A stretch of DNA of 53,559 bases from Candidatus Nanopelagicales bacterium. GTDB lineage: Bacteria; Actinomycetota; Actinomycetes; S36-B12; CAIYMF01. Under the pieces are notes generated by a model. The model saw only the letters and a program-made list of their open reading frames with translations, was not told the origin of the DNA and made no database searches. A program made the translations under genes and the position numbers. Positions 17,064 to 24,429 of this stretch are shown here, piece after piece (the first letter of the stretch is position 1; each line of letters starts with the position of its first letter). Location of the stretch: the NCBI GenBank assembly GCA_025456015.1, contig JALOLK010000006.1:1-53559 (forward strand), given 5' to 3'.

Positions 17064-18578
17064 TCAGCGTGTGCAGAACCCCCGCGCGGCCAGGCCGTCC
17101 AGGACCATCGGCAGCGCCGTGGCCGTGTTCGCGATGCGATCGTGCATCAGGACCGTCGCGCCGTCGTACGCGCCGGCGACGACCCGGTCGCGGATCACCT
17201 CCGGGCTCGGTCCCTGCCAGTCCAGGGTGTCCACGTCCCAGAGGGTCATCGTGCCCAGGCCCACGGCGTTGGCGTTCCAGCGCACGCGCTCGTCCCATTC
17301 GCCGTAGGGCGGGCGCCACTCGGTCGGCCGCCTCCCCGTGAGCTGCTCGATCGTGTCGGAGGTCCGCGTCAGCTGCGAGCGGATCTCCGCGTCGGACAGG
17401 CCGGGCAGCGAGGGGTGGTCCCACGTGTGGTTGCCGATGCGATGCCCTTCGGCAGCCACGCGCCGCACGAGGTCGGGGTTGCCCTGCGCCTGGCCGCCCA
17501 CCATGAAGAAGGTGGCGGTCCGGCCGTAGCGGCGCAGGGTGTCCAGGATGCTGGCCGTGCTCCCCGTCGCGACCGGCCCGTCATCGAACGTGAGCCGGAC
17601 GGACCCAGCGGGGCAGCTCCCGCTCGGGGTCGGTGTCGGGGTGGGGCTGGGCGTGGGGGTCGGGGTGGAGGTCGGGGTGGGGGTGCCGGTGGTGATGGTC
17701 ACGGTGCCGCCGACGCGGGCGTGGGTGACCAGCCAGGTCCGGGCGGCTCCGTGCCCGGACAGGACGTAGCCGCCGTCGGGGATGGGCATGGCGGCGGCAC
17801 CGGTGCTCTGCCGGTCGCGGATGGCGGTGATGGTGCCGTTGAGCACGGCGATCTCCTCGCCCCACATGTTGGCCGGGGAGACGGTCTGACCGCCGGCGCG
17901 GGTGTAGAGCACGAGGGCGTCAGCGGCCCGTGCGATGTTGGTCCCGGCGATGGGGTACTGGGCGGTGCCGATCCTGGCCGCGCTGCCGGCGGGGGCGTTC
18001 GGCACGGTGGTGCCGGTCGGGCTGGGCGTCGGGGTGGGGCTCGGCGTCGGGGTTGGGCTGGGCGTCGGGGTTGGGCTGGGCGTGGGGGTCGGGGCGCCGA
18101 CGGAGGCGGGGAGCACCACGGGTGCGCCCACGCGGGCCTGCGTCTGCAGGAAGGTCCCGGCGGTCCCGTGCCCCGAGAGCACCACCCCGTCCGCAGGGAT
18201 CGCCATCGCCGCCGCGCCGCTGACCCTGTCCCGGGCCTCGGTGACGCGCCCACCGACGACCGCCGCCTCGAAGCCCCACTGGTTGGCCGGCGAGATGGTC
18301 TGGCCGTTCGCCCGCGTGTAGATGATGAGCTGGTTGGCGTACCGGTACGTGTCGATCCCGGCCACCGGGTGGGACTGTCCGTTCACGACCACCACATCCC
18401 CGGGGGCAGCGCCTGCGGGTTGCGCAGCCCACGGGGTCAGCGCGCCAGCCCAGGTGGCCAGCACGGCGACCAGGACGAGTGCCACCCTGCGTCGGATCGC
18501 CGTGCCGTGGAGCTGCTCGAGCTCTTGGGTTGCCGTACCGCGAGACGTCGTGCGGTGGTGGGTGCGGGTTGACGTCAT
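17064..18578 (-). CDS. Secreted polysaccharide deacetylase with duplicated N-terminal domain
   Basis: About 504 residues, exported. After a basic N-terminus and a hydrophobic signal (RRRVALVLVAVLATWAGAL, cut near AGA-AP) come two related domains of about 95 residues. Each has YTRA-GQT-SPAN-WG and VLSGHG. Each domain is followed by a Thr/Pro/Ser linker. The end is a NodB-type deacetylase: TFDDGP (catalytic Asp), NHTWDHPSL (metal ligands HxxxH), RPPYGEWD, and a His near VLMHD. It probably trims acetyl groups from peptidoglycan or another wall glycan. The duplicated domains resemble the NAGPA-like part of wall proteins and may bind glycan. I chose the ATG at 18578; a GTG at 18611 is possible. 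Confidence 0.85.
   Translation of the reverse strand: MTSTRTHHRTTSRGTATQELEQLHGTAIRRRVALVLVAVLATWAGALTPWAAQPAGAAPGDVVVVNGQSHPVAGIDTYRYANQLIIYTRANGQTISPANQWGFEAAVVGGRVTEARDRVSGAAAMAIPADGVVLSGHGTAGTFLQTQARVGAPVVLPASVGAPTPTPSPTPTPSPTPTPSPTPTPSPTGTTVPNAPAGSAARIGTAQYPIAGTNIARAADALVLYTRAGGQTVSPANMWGEEIAVLNGTITAIRDRQSTGAAAMPIPDGGYVLSGHGAARTWLVTHARVGGTVTITTGTPTPTSTPTPTPSPTPTPTPSGSCPAGSVRLTFDDGPVATGSTASILDTLRRYGRTATFFMVGGQAQGNPDLVRRVAAEGHRIGNHTWDHPSLPGLSDAEIRSQLTRTSDTIEQLTGRRPTEWRPPYGEWDERVRWNANAVGLGTMTLWDVDTLDWQGPSPEVIRDRVVAGAYDGATVLMHDRIANTATALPMVLDGLAARGFCTR
18019..18090 (-). repeat. Four 18-bp tandem repeats coding a Thr/Pro/Ser linker
   Basis: Four units of the form GGGCTGGGCGTCGGGGTT lie head to tail at 18019-18036, 18037-18054, 18055-18072 and 18073-18090, with one or two changes each. 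On the minus strand they code TPTPSP repeats in the first linker of the deacetylase. A shorter run for the second linker lies near 17626-17690. Such repeats can change copy number by slippage without breaking frame. Confidence 0.9.
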
Positions 18579-18820
18579 GCCTGCATGAGACGCCTGCGAA
18601 GGCCGTCGCACACCCGGCGATGGACCCGAAGTTCCGAGCCGATCGCTGATTCGGCCACGACTTGCGCCCCTTGGCAGGCGCGATCGATGGGGACAGGATG
18701 CTGGTAGCCGATCCGGTGAGGCAGCCCACCGGGATACGCTCCAGCACGGCCAGGGCGTCGGCCCTTCCCGGAGATGATGCTCCGACCGTCGAGTGCCGAG
18801 CGTGGAGCTGGAGGTGCGCC

Positions 18821-19273
18821 ATGCCCGTGACGTTCCAGGCCGAGCTCGTCCGCGGGGACGACCAGGACACGATGGGCATCGTCGTGCCGGAGCACGTCGT
18901 CGAGGCCCTCGGTGCGGGACGCCGGCCCGCCGTGGTGGTCGCGGTGCTGGGTCACACCTACCGGTCGACGGTGGCCCGGATGGGCGGGCAGTACCTCGTC
19001 GGGGTGAGCCAGGAGCAGCGGGCGCAGGCCGGGATCACCGACGAGCGCACCGTGGAGGTGACCCTCGAGGTCGACACCGCCCCGCGCGACGTGGCCGTCC
19101 CCGAGGATCTGGCGGCCGCCCTCGACGCCGCTGGCGTCGCCGAGGGATGGCAGCGGCTCGCCCCGTCGGCACGCAAGGAGCTGGTGCGCCAGATCGAGAC
19201 GGCGAAACGGGCCGAGACGAGGGCCGCTCGGGTCACGAAGGCCGTCGACGCCGCACGCAGCCGCCAGCCCTGA
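18821..19273 (+). CDS. DUF1905/YdeI-like protein
   Basis: A soluble 150-residue protein. Residues 1-90 fit the DUF1905 beta-barrel (VTFQAELVRGDDQDTMGIVVPEHVVEALG, then VARMGGQYLVGVS). The C-terminus is the YdeI/OmpD-associated helix pair (APSARKELVRQIETAKRAETRAARV). The function is unknown. It shares the C-terminal motif with the protein at 7714, so the window holds two paralogous tails. A GGAGGTG at about 18811-18817 sets the ATG at 18821. Confidence 0.82.
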   Translation: MPVTFQAELVRGDDQDTMGIVVPEHVVEALGAGRRPAVVVAVLGHTYRSTVARMGGQYLVGVSQEQRAQAGITDERTVEVTLEVDTAPRDVAVPEDLAAALDAAGVAEGWQRLAPSARKELVRQIETAKRAETRAARVTKAVDAARSRQP

Positions 19274-19400
19274 GCGGAGGCCGCGCTCGACCCGGCGCGC
19301 CGGCGGCCGCCGGAGCGTCCCACGCCGACTGGTGCCGGCCACCGGCAGCGACCGCAGCCGGCCCGAGCCGGAGCGTGCGCGCGGTTCGTAGGATGCGGCG

Positions 19401-20219
19401 GTGGAGAGCACCGATGCCGCCGTCGACCGCGTGCGGGGCTACTTCGACGCCGAGGTCGACGGCGAGTGGCTGCGCCTGGAGCAGACGCCCGCCGGGCGGG
19501 TGTCCTTCGAGGTCCACCGCCGGTTCCTCGCCGATCACGTCCGGGCCGGGGAGTCGGTCCTCGAGGTGGGGGCCGGTCCGGGGCGGTTCACCCGCGAGCT
19601 GGCCGCGCTCGGCGCCCGCGTCACGGTCACTGACATCTCCCAGCCGCAGCTCGAGGCCAACCGGCAGCGCGCCGTGGCCGAGGGATACGCCGATGCCGTC
19701 GTCGACTGGCGCCTGCTCGACGTGCGGGACGTGCGCGGCCTCGACGATGGCTCCTTCGACGTGGTCGTGGCCTACGGCGGTCCGTTGTCGTACGTCTTCG
19801 ACCACGCCGAGGAGGCGCTGCGGGGCCTGCTGCGGATCACTGCCAGCGAGGGGGTCGTCGTCGGCTCGGTGATGTCGCTGCTCGGCGCCTGGCGGCACTT
19901 CCTGCCCGCGGTGCTCGAGCTCAGCGACGAGGACAACGAGCACATCCTCGCGACGGGGGACCTGCGCCGCAGCCAGCCCGACGGCCACGTCTGCCAGCTG
20001 TATCGCGCCTGCGACCTGCGCGGGCTCATCGAGCGTGCCGGTGCGACCACGCTGGCGCTCAGTGCCAGCAACTGGGCGTCGCTCGACCATCCGGAGGCGA
20101 TCGCCCGGGTGGAGGCCTCGCCCAGCCGGTGGCAGCGGTTCCTGCACCACGAGGTGCTGGCCTGCCGTGAGCCGGGCGCGCTCGACGGCGGGACCCACCT
20201 CCTCTTCGCCTGCCGCTGA
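19401..20219 (+). CDS. Class I SAM-dependent methyltransferase
   Basis: A 272-residue methyltransferase with motif I VLEVGAGPGRFTRELAALG (about residues 54-72), an acidic ribose ligand in VTVTDIS, and motif IV near FDVVVAYGGPLSYV. The substrate is unknown. TAGGAT at 19389-19394 stands 6 nt before the GTG at 19401, which suggests a leaderless mRNA. Its stop is 90 bp before arsM, but a full promoter between them means it is probably not part of the arsenic island. Confidence 0.8.
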   Translation: MESTDAAVDRVRGYFDAEVDGEWLRLEQTPAGRVSFEVHRRFLADHVRAGESVLEVGAGPGRFTRELAALGARVTVTDISQPQLEANRQRAVAEGYADAVVDWRLLDVRDVRGLDDGSFDVVVAYGGPLSYVFDHAEEALRGLLRITASEGVVVGSVMSLLGAWRHFLPAVLELSDEDNEHILATGDLRRSQPDGHVCQLYRACDLRGLIERAGATTLALSASNWASLDHPEAIARVEASPSRWQRFLHHEVLACREPGALDGGTHLLFACR

Positions 20220-20247
20220 CGCAGCCTCACGATGGCCGCTACACGCA

Positions 20248-20299
20248 TTGACAGTGCTCGATGCGTGGGACTAGTGTCACATCGACACACATCGATCAG
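20248..20299 (+). promoter_or_regulatory. arsM promoter with ArsR-type operator
   Basis: TTGACA (20248-20253) and TAGTGT (20272-20277) are 18 nt apart. Directly downstream, ATCGACACACATCGAT (20281-20296) repeats ATCGA twice and ends in an ATCGAT palindrome. The arsR start region at 22578-22595 has a related TATCG/CGATA pair. A repressor bound here would cover the RNA start. AGAGGAG at 20298-20304 is the arsM ribosome binding site. Confidence 0.6.
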
Positions 20300-20309
20300 A
20301 GGAGTCGTC

Positions 20310-21134
20310 ATGGCCATCCACGAGGTGCACCAGGTGGTGCGGGATCACTACGCGGCGGCAGCGGTGCGCGCCCAGGAGCAGGGCGCGACCGGGTGCTGCG
20401 GCGGGTCCGGGTGCTGCGCCGAGCCCGACGATCCGATCAGCCGGGACCTGTACTCGCTCGAGGAGACCGCCGAGCTGCCCGGCGGCGCGGTCGTGGCGTC
20501 CCTGGGCTGCGGCAACCCGACGGCGCTGGCCGAGCTGCACGCCGGCGAGGTGGTGCTCGACCTCGGTTCCGGCGGCGGGATCGACGTGCTGCTGTCCGCG
20601 CGACGGGTGGGCCCGACCGGGCACGCCTACGGGGTGGACATGACCGAGGAGATGCTCGAGCTCGCGCGGGCGAACGCGGCAGCGGCCGGGGCCGCCAACG
20701 TGACGTTCCTGCGGGGCACGATCGAGGACATCCCGCTGCCGGACGCCTCCGTGGACGTGATCATCTCCAACTGCGTGATCAACCTGTCCGGGGACAAGGC
20801 CGGGGTGCTGCGCGAGGCGTACCGGGTGCTGCGCCCGGGGGGCCGGTTCGCGGTCAGCGACATCGTCACGCGCCGCGAGCTGCCCGACGAGCTGCGCCGC
20901 TCGATGGAGCTGTGGGCCGGCTGCATCGCCGGTGCGCTGTCCGAGGCCGAGTTCCTGGGCCTGCTGTCCGAGGCCGGCTTCGCCGACGCCAGCGTGGAGG
21001 TGACCCGGCGCTACACCGCGGACGAGGCCGCGGACGCGCTGGCCCAGGCGGGTCTGGACCCGGCGCGGGCCGCGGAGGTCGACGGCGCGCTGGCCAGCGC
21101 CTTCGTGCGCGCCACCAAGCCCGCGGACGCCTGA
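20310..21134 (+). CDS. arsM: Arsenite S-adenosylmethionine methyltransferase
   Basis: ArsM adds methyl groups from SAM to As(III), giving mono-, di- and trimethyl arsenicals. The 274-residue protein has the Cys-rich start CCGGSGCC (29-36), then the three Cys contexts expected for arsenite binding: [17 protein letters not shown] and [34 protein letters not shown] is the SAM site. Its own promoter carries an ArsR-like operator, so it is probably induced by arsenite. The methylated As(III) products would be substrates for the ArsP-type permease at 24430. Confidence 0.95.
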   Translation: MAIHEVHQVVRDHYAAAAVRAQEQGATGCCGGSGCCAEPDDPISRDLYSLEETAELPGGAVVASLGCGNPTALAELHAGEVVLDLGSGGGIDVLLSARRVGPTGHAYGVDMTEEMLELARANAAAAGAANVTFLRGTIEDIPLPDASVDVIISNCVINLSGDKAGVLREAYRVLRPGGRFAVSDIVTRRELPDELRRSMELWAGCIAGALSEAEFLGLLSEAGFADASVEVTRRYTADEAADALAQAGLDPARAAEVDGALASAFVRATKPADA

Positions 21135-21163
21135 CGCCGCCCGCGCTGGGTCGCGGCGCCCGG

Positions 21164-21328
21164 TCAGGAGGGCTTGAGCCTGCCGAGGTCGGTCTTGGCC
21201 TGCTCCACGATCTCGTAGCCGCACACCTGGCAGTAGGTCTGGTCCAGACGGGTCTCGTGCTCGCAGGTGGGGCATGAGCCGGTCGGGTGGCGGCGGAACC
21301 TGCCGATCAGCGGGATGCGGATCCTCAT
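21164..21328 (-). CDS. 54-residue zinc-ribbon protein
   Basis: A short gene with a good ribosome binding site (GGAGGTG at about 21334-21341, minus strand) before an ATG. The product begins with basic residues (MRIRIPLIGRFRRHP) and has two CxxC knuckles, SCPTCEHE and YCQVCGYE, 15 residues apart, followed by an alpha-helical tail. This is a zinc ribbon; the four Cys could also bind arsenite. It lies inside the arsenic island, convergent with arsM and divergent from the ArsR-ArsC fusion. I do not recognise a specific family and assign no function. Confidence 0.7.
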   Translation of the reverse strand: MRIRIPLIGRFRRHPTGSCPTCEHETRLDQTYCQVCGYEIVEQAKTDLGRLKPS

Positions 21329-21455
21329 GGGAACACCTCCAGCGTCGACCGTAGGCCGGCGATGACGGCACGGTCAGGGTCGAACGACCTGCGTGCCCCG
21401 GGGCCGTCGGTCAGGCGGCGTCCGGCTTGACGGGTGCTGTCCGAGGCCCGCAACC

Positions 21456-21466
21456 TTGCTCAATGG
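21456..21466 (+). promoter_or_regulatory. Possible operator over the ArsR-ArsC start
   Basis: TTGCTCAATGG covers the ATG (21463) of the fusion gene. The same ten bases, TTGCTCAATG, occur on the minus strand upstream of the aquaporin gene (23941-23950). Shared use suggests one repressor for both, probably the fusion protein itself. Confidence 0.4.
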
Positions 21467-22149
21467 CGACTGAGTCCAGCCAGGTGCGGCCCCTCCAGTG
21501 GCGTGCCGCCGGCCACGCCGCGCTGTCCGACGTCGGCCGGCTGCGGGTGGTCGACCGCCTCGAGGTGGGTGACGTCAGCCCGGGGGACCTCGCGGCCGCG
21601 CTGGGGATGTCCTCGAACCTGCTGGCCCATCACCTCAAGGTGCTGGAGGCCGCGGGCCTGGTGCGCCGCCTGCCCTCGGAGTCCGACGGCCGGCGCACCT
21701 ACGTCCGCCTGGTCCCCGAGGCCCTCGCTGCCCTGGGCCGGTTCCCGACCCCGCCCCTGCCGGCCCAGCGGGTGGTGTTCGTGTGCTCGGGCAACTCCGC
21801 GCGCTCCCAGCTCGCAGCCGCGGTGTGGGCCAACCGCACGGGGCGGGCCGCCTCCTCCGCGGGGACCCGGCCTGCGGCCCGCATCCACCCGGGGACGGTG
21901 CGGGTGGCGCGCAGGCACGGGTTGCCGCTGCTGGCCGAGCGGCCGGCCGCCACGGCCGAGGTGCTGGTCGACGACGACGTCATCATCACGGTGTGCGACT
22001 CGGCCGATCGCGAGATGGCGGTCGGGCATCGGCACTGGTCGGTGCCGGACCCGGTGCGGGTGGGCACCCCAGCGGCGTTCGAGCAGGCCCTGGCGGACCT
22101 CACCGGCCGGATCGAGGGGTGGGTCCAGGCCGCCAGCCACCGACGCTAG
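21463..22149 (+). CDS. ArsR regulator fused to ArsC arsenate reductase
   Basis: A 228-residue two-domain protein. Residues 10-95 are an ArsR-type winged helix (ALGMSSNLLAHHLKVLEAAGLVRRL) without the usual CxC metal site. Residues 104-228 are a low-molecular-weight phosphatase-fold ArsC with the P-loop FVCSGNSARSQ (Cys108 to Arg114, CX5R) and the Asp loop VPDPVRVG. The enzyme half would reduce arsenate to arsenite; how the regulator half senses without CxC is unclear. Such fusions are known in actinobacteria. The ATG lies inside a likely operator. Confidence 0.85.
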   Translation: MATESSQVRPLQWRAAGHAALSDVGRLRVVDRLEVGDVSPGDLAAALGMSSNLLAHHLKVLEAAGLVRRLPSESDGRRTYVRLVPEALAALGRFPTPPLPAQRVVFVCSGNSARSQLAAAVWANRTGRAASSAGTRPAARIHPGTVRVARRHGLPLLAERPAATAEVLVDDDVIITVCDSADREMAVGHRHWSVPDPVRVGTPAAFEQALADLTGRIEGWVQAASHRR

Positions 22150-22185
22150 GCGGTGGGCGGGGCTCGGCTGCCAGCCCTCGGGCGC

Positions 22186-22578
22186 TCAGGCGGGCGCCAG
22201 CGCGCCGCGGGGGTCGGCGAGCCGGTCGCCGAGGTCACGCAGGGCCTGCGCGTCGACGCTGAAGTGGACCCACTTCCCGCGCTTCTCGCGGTGCAGCAGG
22301 CCGGCGTCGACGAGGACCTTCATGTGGTGGCTCACGGTGGGTTGGCTCAGGCCGACCGGCTCGGTCAGGTCGCAGATGCACGCCGACCCGCTGGCGAGCA
22401 CGATCGAGAGCAACTGCAGGCGTGCCGGGTCGGCCAGCGCCTTGAGCTGCTGGGCCAGCGCCACGGCCGCGTCCGCGTCGAGCGGGGGCCCGGCCAGGGG
22501 CGCGCAGCACGACCCGTCGTCGGCGAGGGGTGGCAGGGCTGGTGCGGTCGGGGCCATGGCACGAAGCATCGCACACAT
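22186..22578 (-). CDS. arsR: ArsR arsenite-responsive repressor
   Basis: A 130-residue ArsR/SmtB winged helix. A vicinal Cys pair (residues 24-25, GSCCAP) lies near the N-terminus and two more Cys (67 and 69) lie in SACICDL before the recognition helix LSQPTVSHHMKVL. This layout resembles the Corynebacterium CgArsR site, which binds As(III) with two N-terminal Cys and one from the helix. AGGAG precedes the ATG at 22578; in-frame ATGs at 22569 and 22557 are alternatives. It probably represses itself and arsM. Confidence 0.88.
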   Translation of the reverse strand: MCAMLRAMAPTAPALPPLADDGSCCAPLAGPPLDADAAVALAQQLKALADPARLQLLSIVLASGSACICDLTEPVGLSQPTVSHHMKVLVDAGLLHREKRGKWVHFSVDAQALRDLGDRLADPRGALAPA

Positions 22579-22595
22579 ATCGACTCCTGCCGATA
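22578..22595 (-). promoter_or_regulatory. Operator at the arsR start
   Basis: TATCG (22578-22582) and CGATA (22591-22595) form an inverted pair with 8 nt between, directly over the arsR ribosome binding site and start. This is the usual place for autoregulation, and the half-site resembles the ATCGA repeats upstream of arsM. Confidence 0.45.
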
Positions 22596-22673
22596 CGTCG
22601 CTGTCACGACCCAGGCAGGTCGACGTGGACCGAGGGCGCGAGGTCCGACGGCTTGCCCGAGTGGGCCGGCCGT

Positions 22674-23078
22674 TCAGGCCGGGGCGACCTCGGCGATGAG
22701 GGCCTCGATCCGCCGGCGGATCTCGTCGCGGATCGGTCGCACGGCCTCGACGCCCTGGCCGGCCGGATCGGCCAGGGCCCAGTCCTCGTAGCGCTTGCCG
22801 GGGTAGATCGGGCAGGTGTCCCCGCAGCCCATCGTGATGACGACGTCCGAGGCGCGCACGGCCTCGTCGGTGAGGACCTTGGGGATCTCGGCCGACATGT
22901 CGATGCCCTCCTCGAGCATCGCCGCCACGGCAGCGGGGTTCACCGACTCGGCGGGGGCCGAGCCGGCGGAGCGGACCTCCACGCGGTCGCCGGCGAGGTG
23001 GGTGAGGTAGGCCGCGGCCATCTGGGATCGGCCGGCGTTGTGGATGCAGACGAACAGCACGCTGGGCTTGTCGGACAT
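22674..23078 (-). CDS. arsC: Arsenate reductase ArsC (LMW phosphatase fold)
   Basis: A 134-residue reductase of As(V) to As(III). The P-loop is VCIHNAGRSQM, with Cys11 as nucleophile. Two further Cys, 85 and 89, lie in GCGDTCP, where thioredoxin-linked ArsC enzymes have their relay pair. Reduction through thioredoxin is thus likely, though a mycothiol route cannot be excluded in actinobacteria. An AAGGAGG precedes the ATG. It lies between the aquaporin and arsR genes on the same strand, fitting reduction followed by channel exit of arsenite. Confidence 0.92.
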   Translation of the reverse strand: MSDKPSVLFVCIHNAGRSQMAAAYLTHLAGDRVEVRSAGSAPAESVNPAAVAAMLEEGIDMSAEIPKVLTDEAVRASDVVITMGCGDTCPIYPGKRYEDWALADPAGQGVEAVRPIRDEIRRRIEALIAEVAPA

Positions 23079-23128
23079 GGGGTCCTCCTTGGGGTGGGTC
23101 GGTTCGTGGACGGGATCGGGCGGGACGC

Positions 23129-23848
23129 TCAGGTGCGGTCGTGGACCGGGCCGGGCAGGTCCAGCGGCTCTGGGGTGCGCCCGGGGCGGGGGTGGAACAG
23201 CTCGGTCTGGAGCGCGCCGATCGCCGCACCCACCAGCTGGGCGGCGACGAACGGCAGCACCGACGCCGGGGCGATCCCGGCGAACGTGTCGGTGAACGCC
23301 CGGCCGATGGTGACCGCGGGATTGGCGAACGAGGTCGAGGAGGTGAAGAAGTACGCCGCCCCGATCCAGGCTGGGACCAGGGCGGGGCCCAGCCGGCCGT
23401 TCCCGGTGCGGGTCAGGGCGCCGATGATCCACAGCAGGCCGGCCGTGGCCACGACCTCCCCGAGCAGCAGGTTGGAGCCCGAGCGCGCCGTGGTGGACAG
23501 CTCCACCGCGGGCAGGTCGAACATGAGGTTGGCCAGGATCGCGCCGGCGATCGCCCCGCCGACCTGGGCGGGCACGTAGGCGGCCGCCTCCCGGCCGGGG
23601 ATCTCCCGGCGCACCAGCGCCACGCCGGTGACGGCCGGGTTGAAGTGCGCCCCGGAGACCGGGCCCAGGGTCCAGATCAGCAGGCCCAGGACCAGCACGG
23701 TGGCCAGCATGTTCATGAGCAGCTGCACGCCGACGTCGTCGGTCAGGGTGGTGGCCATGATCCCGGAGCCGACCACGGCGGCGACCAGGATCATCGCGCC
23801 GAGGAACTCGGCGACCACCCGGCGGGCGGCGGGGGCCAAGGTCAGCAC
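23129..23848 (-). CDS. Aquaporin/glycerol-facilitator family channel, arsenic-linked
   Basis: A MIP-family channel of about 239 residues with six membrane segments and two NPA boxes (HFNPAVTG and FANPAVTIGRAFTDTF). Undissociated As(OH)3 passes aquaglyceroporins, and in Sinorhizobium an AqpS channel replaces the ArsB pump next to arsC; the same pairing is seen here. I chose GTG 23848, just before the first segment; upstream in-frame residues do not look coding. A TTGCTCAATG motif lies about 85-105 nt upstream. Confidence 0.83.
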   Translation of the reverse strand: MLTLAPAARRVVAEFLGAMILVAAVVGSGIMATTLTDDVGVQLLMNMLATVLVLGLLIWTLGPVSGAHFNPAVTGVALVRREIPGREAAAYVPAQVGGAIAGAILANLMFDLPAVELSTTARSGSNLLLGEVVATAGLLWIIGALTRTGNGRLGPALVPAWIGAAYFFTSSTSFANPAVTIGRAFTDTFAGIAPASVLPFVAAQLVGAAIGALQTELFHPRPGRTPEPLDLPGPVHDRT

Positions 23849-23930
23849 CGACTGCCCCGGCCGTCGGCGGCGGCCCGGCCGGCACCCACCCCGGCCGGCG
23901 TCGGGGCGTGGGCCGCGTGCGACCACAACC

Positions 23931-23953
23931 TCGCAATGTTCATTGAGCAATCG
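23931..23953 (-). promoter_or_regulatory. Possible operator upstream of the aquaporin gene
   Basis: On the minus strand the site reads TTGCTCAATGAACATTGCGA. It contains the inverted pair CAATG-AA-CATTG and the ten-base motif also found at the ArsR-ArsC start (21456-21465). It is AT-rich against a GC-rich background, as operators and promoters often are here. Confidence 0.45.
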
Positions 23954-24080
23954 TGGACCATGCCGCACCCGCCGCGCCAGCCGGGGTGCCGATGCGACGC
24001 CGTGTCGGCGCGGGGCAACGGGGGCAGCAGGTCGGTTCATCTGGGGACCTTCGGCCCGGCCGGGCCGCACCTGGCCGGCC

Positions 24081-24106
24081 TACGCTTCGATCGTGATCGA
24101 TTCGAT
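24081..24106 (+). promoter_or_regulatory. -10 box and operator of the second arsR
   Basis: TACGCT (24081-24086) is followed by TCGATC-GT-GATCGA (24087-24100), an inverted pair with 6-nt arms. The GTG start codon at 24093 is in the centre. A repressor bound here would block both RNA start and translation start of a leaderless mRNA. Confidence 0.55.
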
Positions 24107-24428
24107 GCTGGTGGAGCAGTCCCCGGCCCGGCAGGTCGAGGCCGTCCCGCTGCTGGCGGTGGCGGCCGACCCGGTGCGCTGGCGGCTGCTGGCGGTGCTG
24201 GCCGATCAGGGCACGCACTGCGTGTGCGAGCTGCAGCCGGTCGCGGGGGTGGCGCCGAACGTGCTGTCCTACCACCTCAAGGTGCTGCGCGAGGCGGGGC
24301 TGGTGACCGCGGCGAAGCGGGGGCGGTGGGTCGACTACAGCCTGGTCGCGGATGCGCCGGCGCGCCTGGCCGCCGCGCTGCCCACCGCCGGCACCGGCCC
24401 CGACCGGCCCGGCGCTTCAGGGAGCTGA
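24093..24428 (+). CDS. arsR: ArsR-family repressor (second)
   Basis: A 111-residue ArsR/SmtB winged helix with CVCEL (the metal-binding CxC of the type 1 site) before the helix VAPNVLSYHLKVLREAGLV. TACGCT lies 6 nt before the GTG at 24093, favouring this start over the ATG at 24105. It is followed, after one base, by the ArsP-type permease, so it probably controls the permease and the thioredoxin-like gene in response to As(III) or methyl-As(III). Confidence 0.87.
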   Translation: MIDSMLVEQSPARQVEAVPLLAVAADPVRWRLLAVLADQGTHCVCELQPVAGVAPNVLSYHLKVLREAGLVTAAKRGRWVDYSLVADAPARLAAALPTAGTGPDRPGASGS

Positions 24429-24429
24429 C

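Noticed and set aside
18015-18093. CRISPR-like array
   Set aside because: The 18-bp units are head to tail without spacers and code a Thr/Pro/Ser linker.
18579-18820. Cyclic-di-AMP (ydaO) riboswitch before the wall deacetylase
   Set aside because: Such riboswitches often precede wall-lytic genes in actinobacteria, but the conserved core sequences are absent here.
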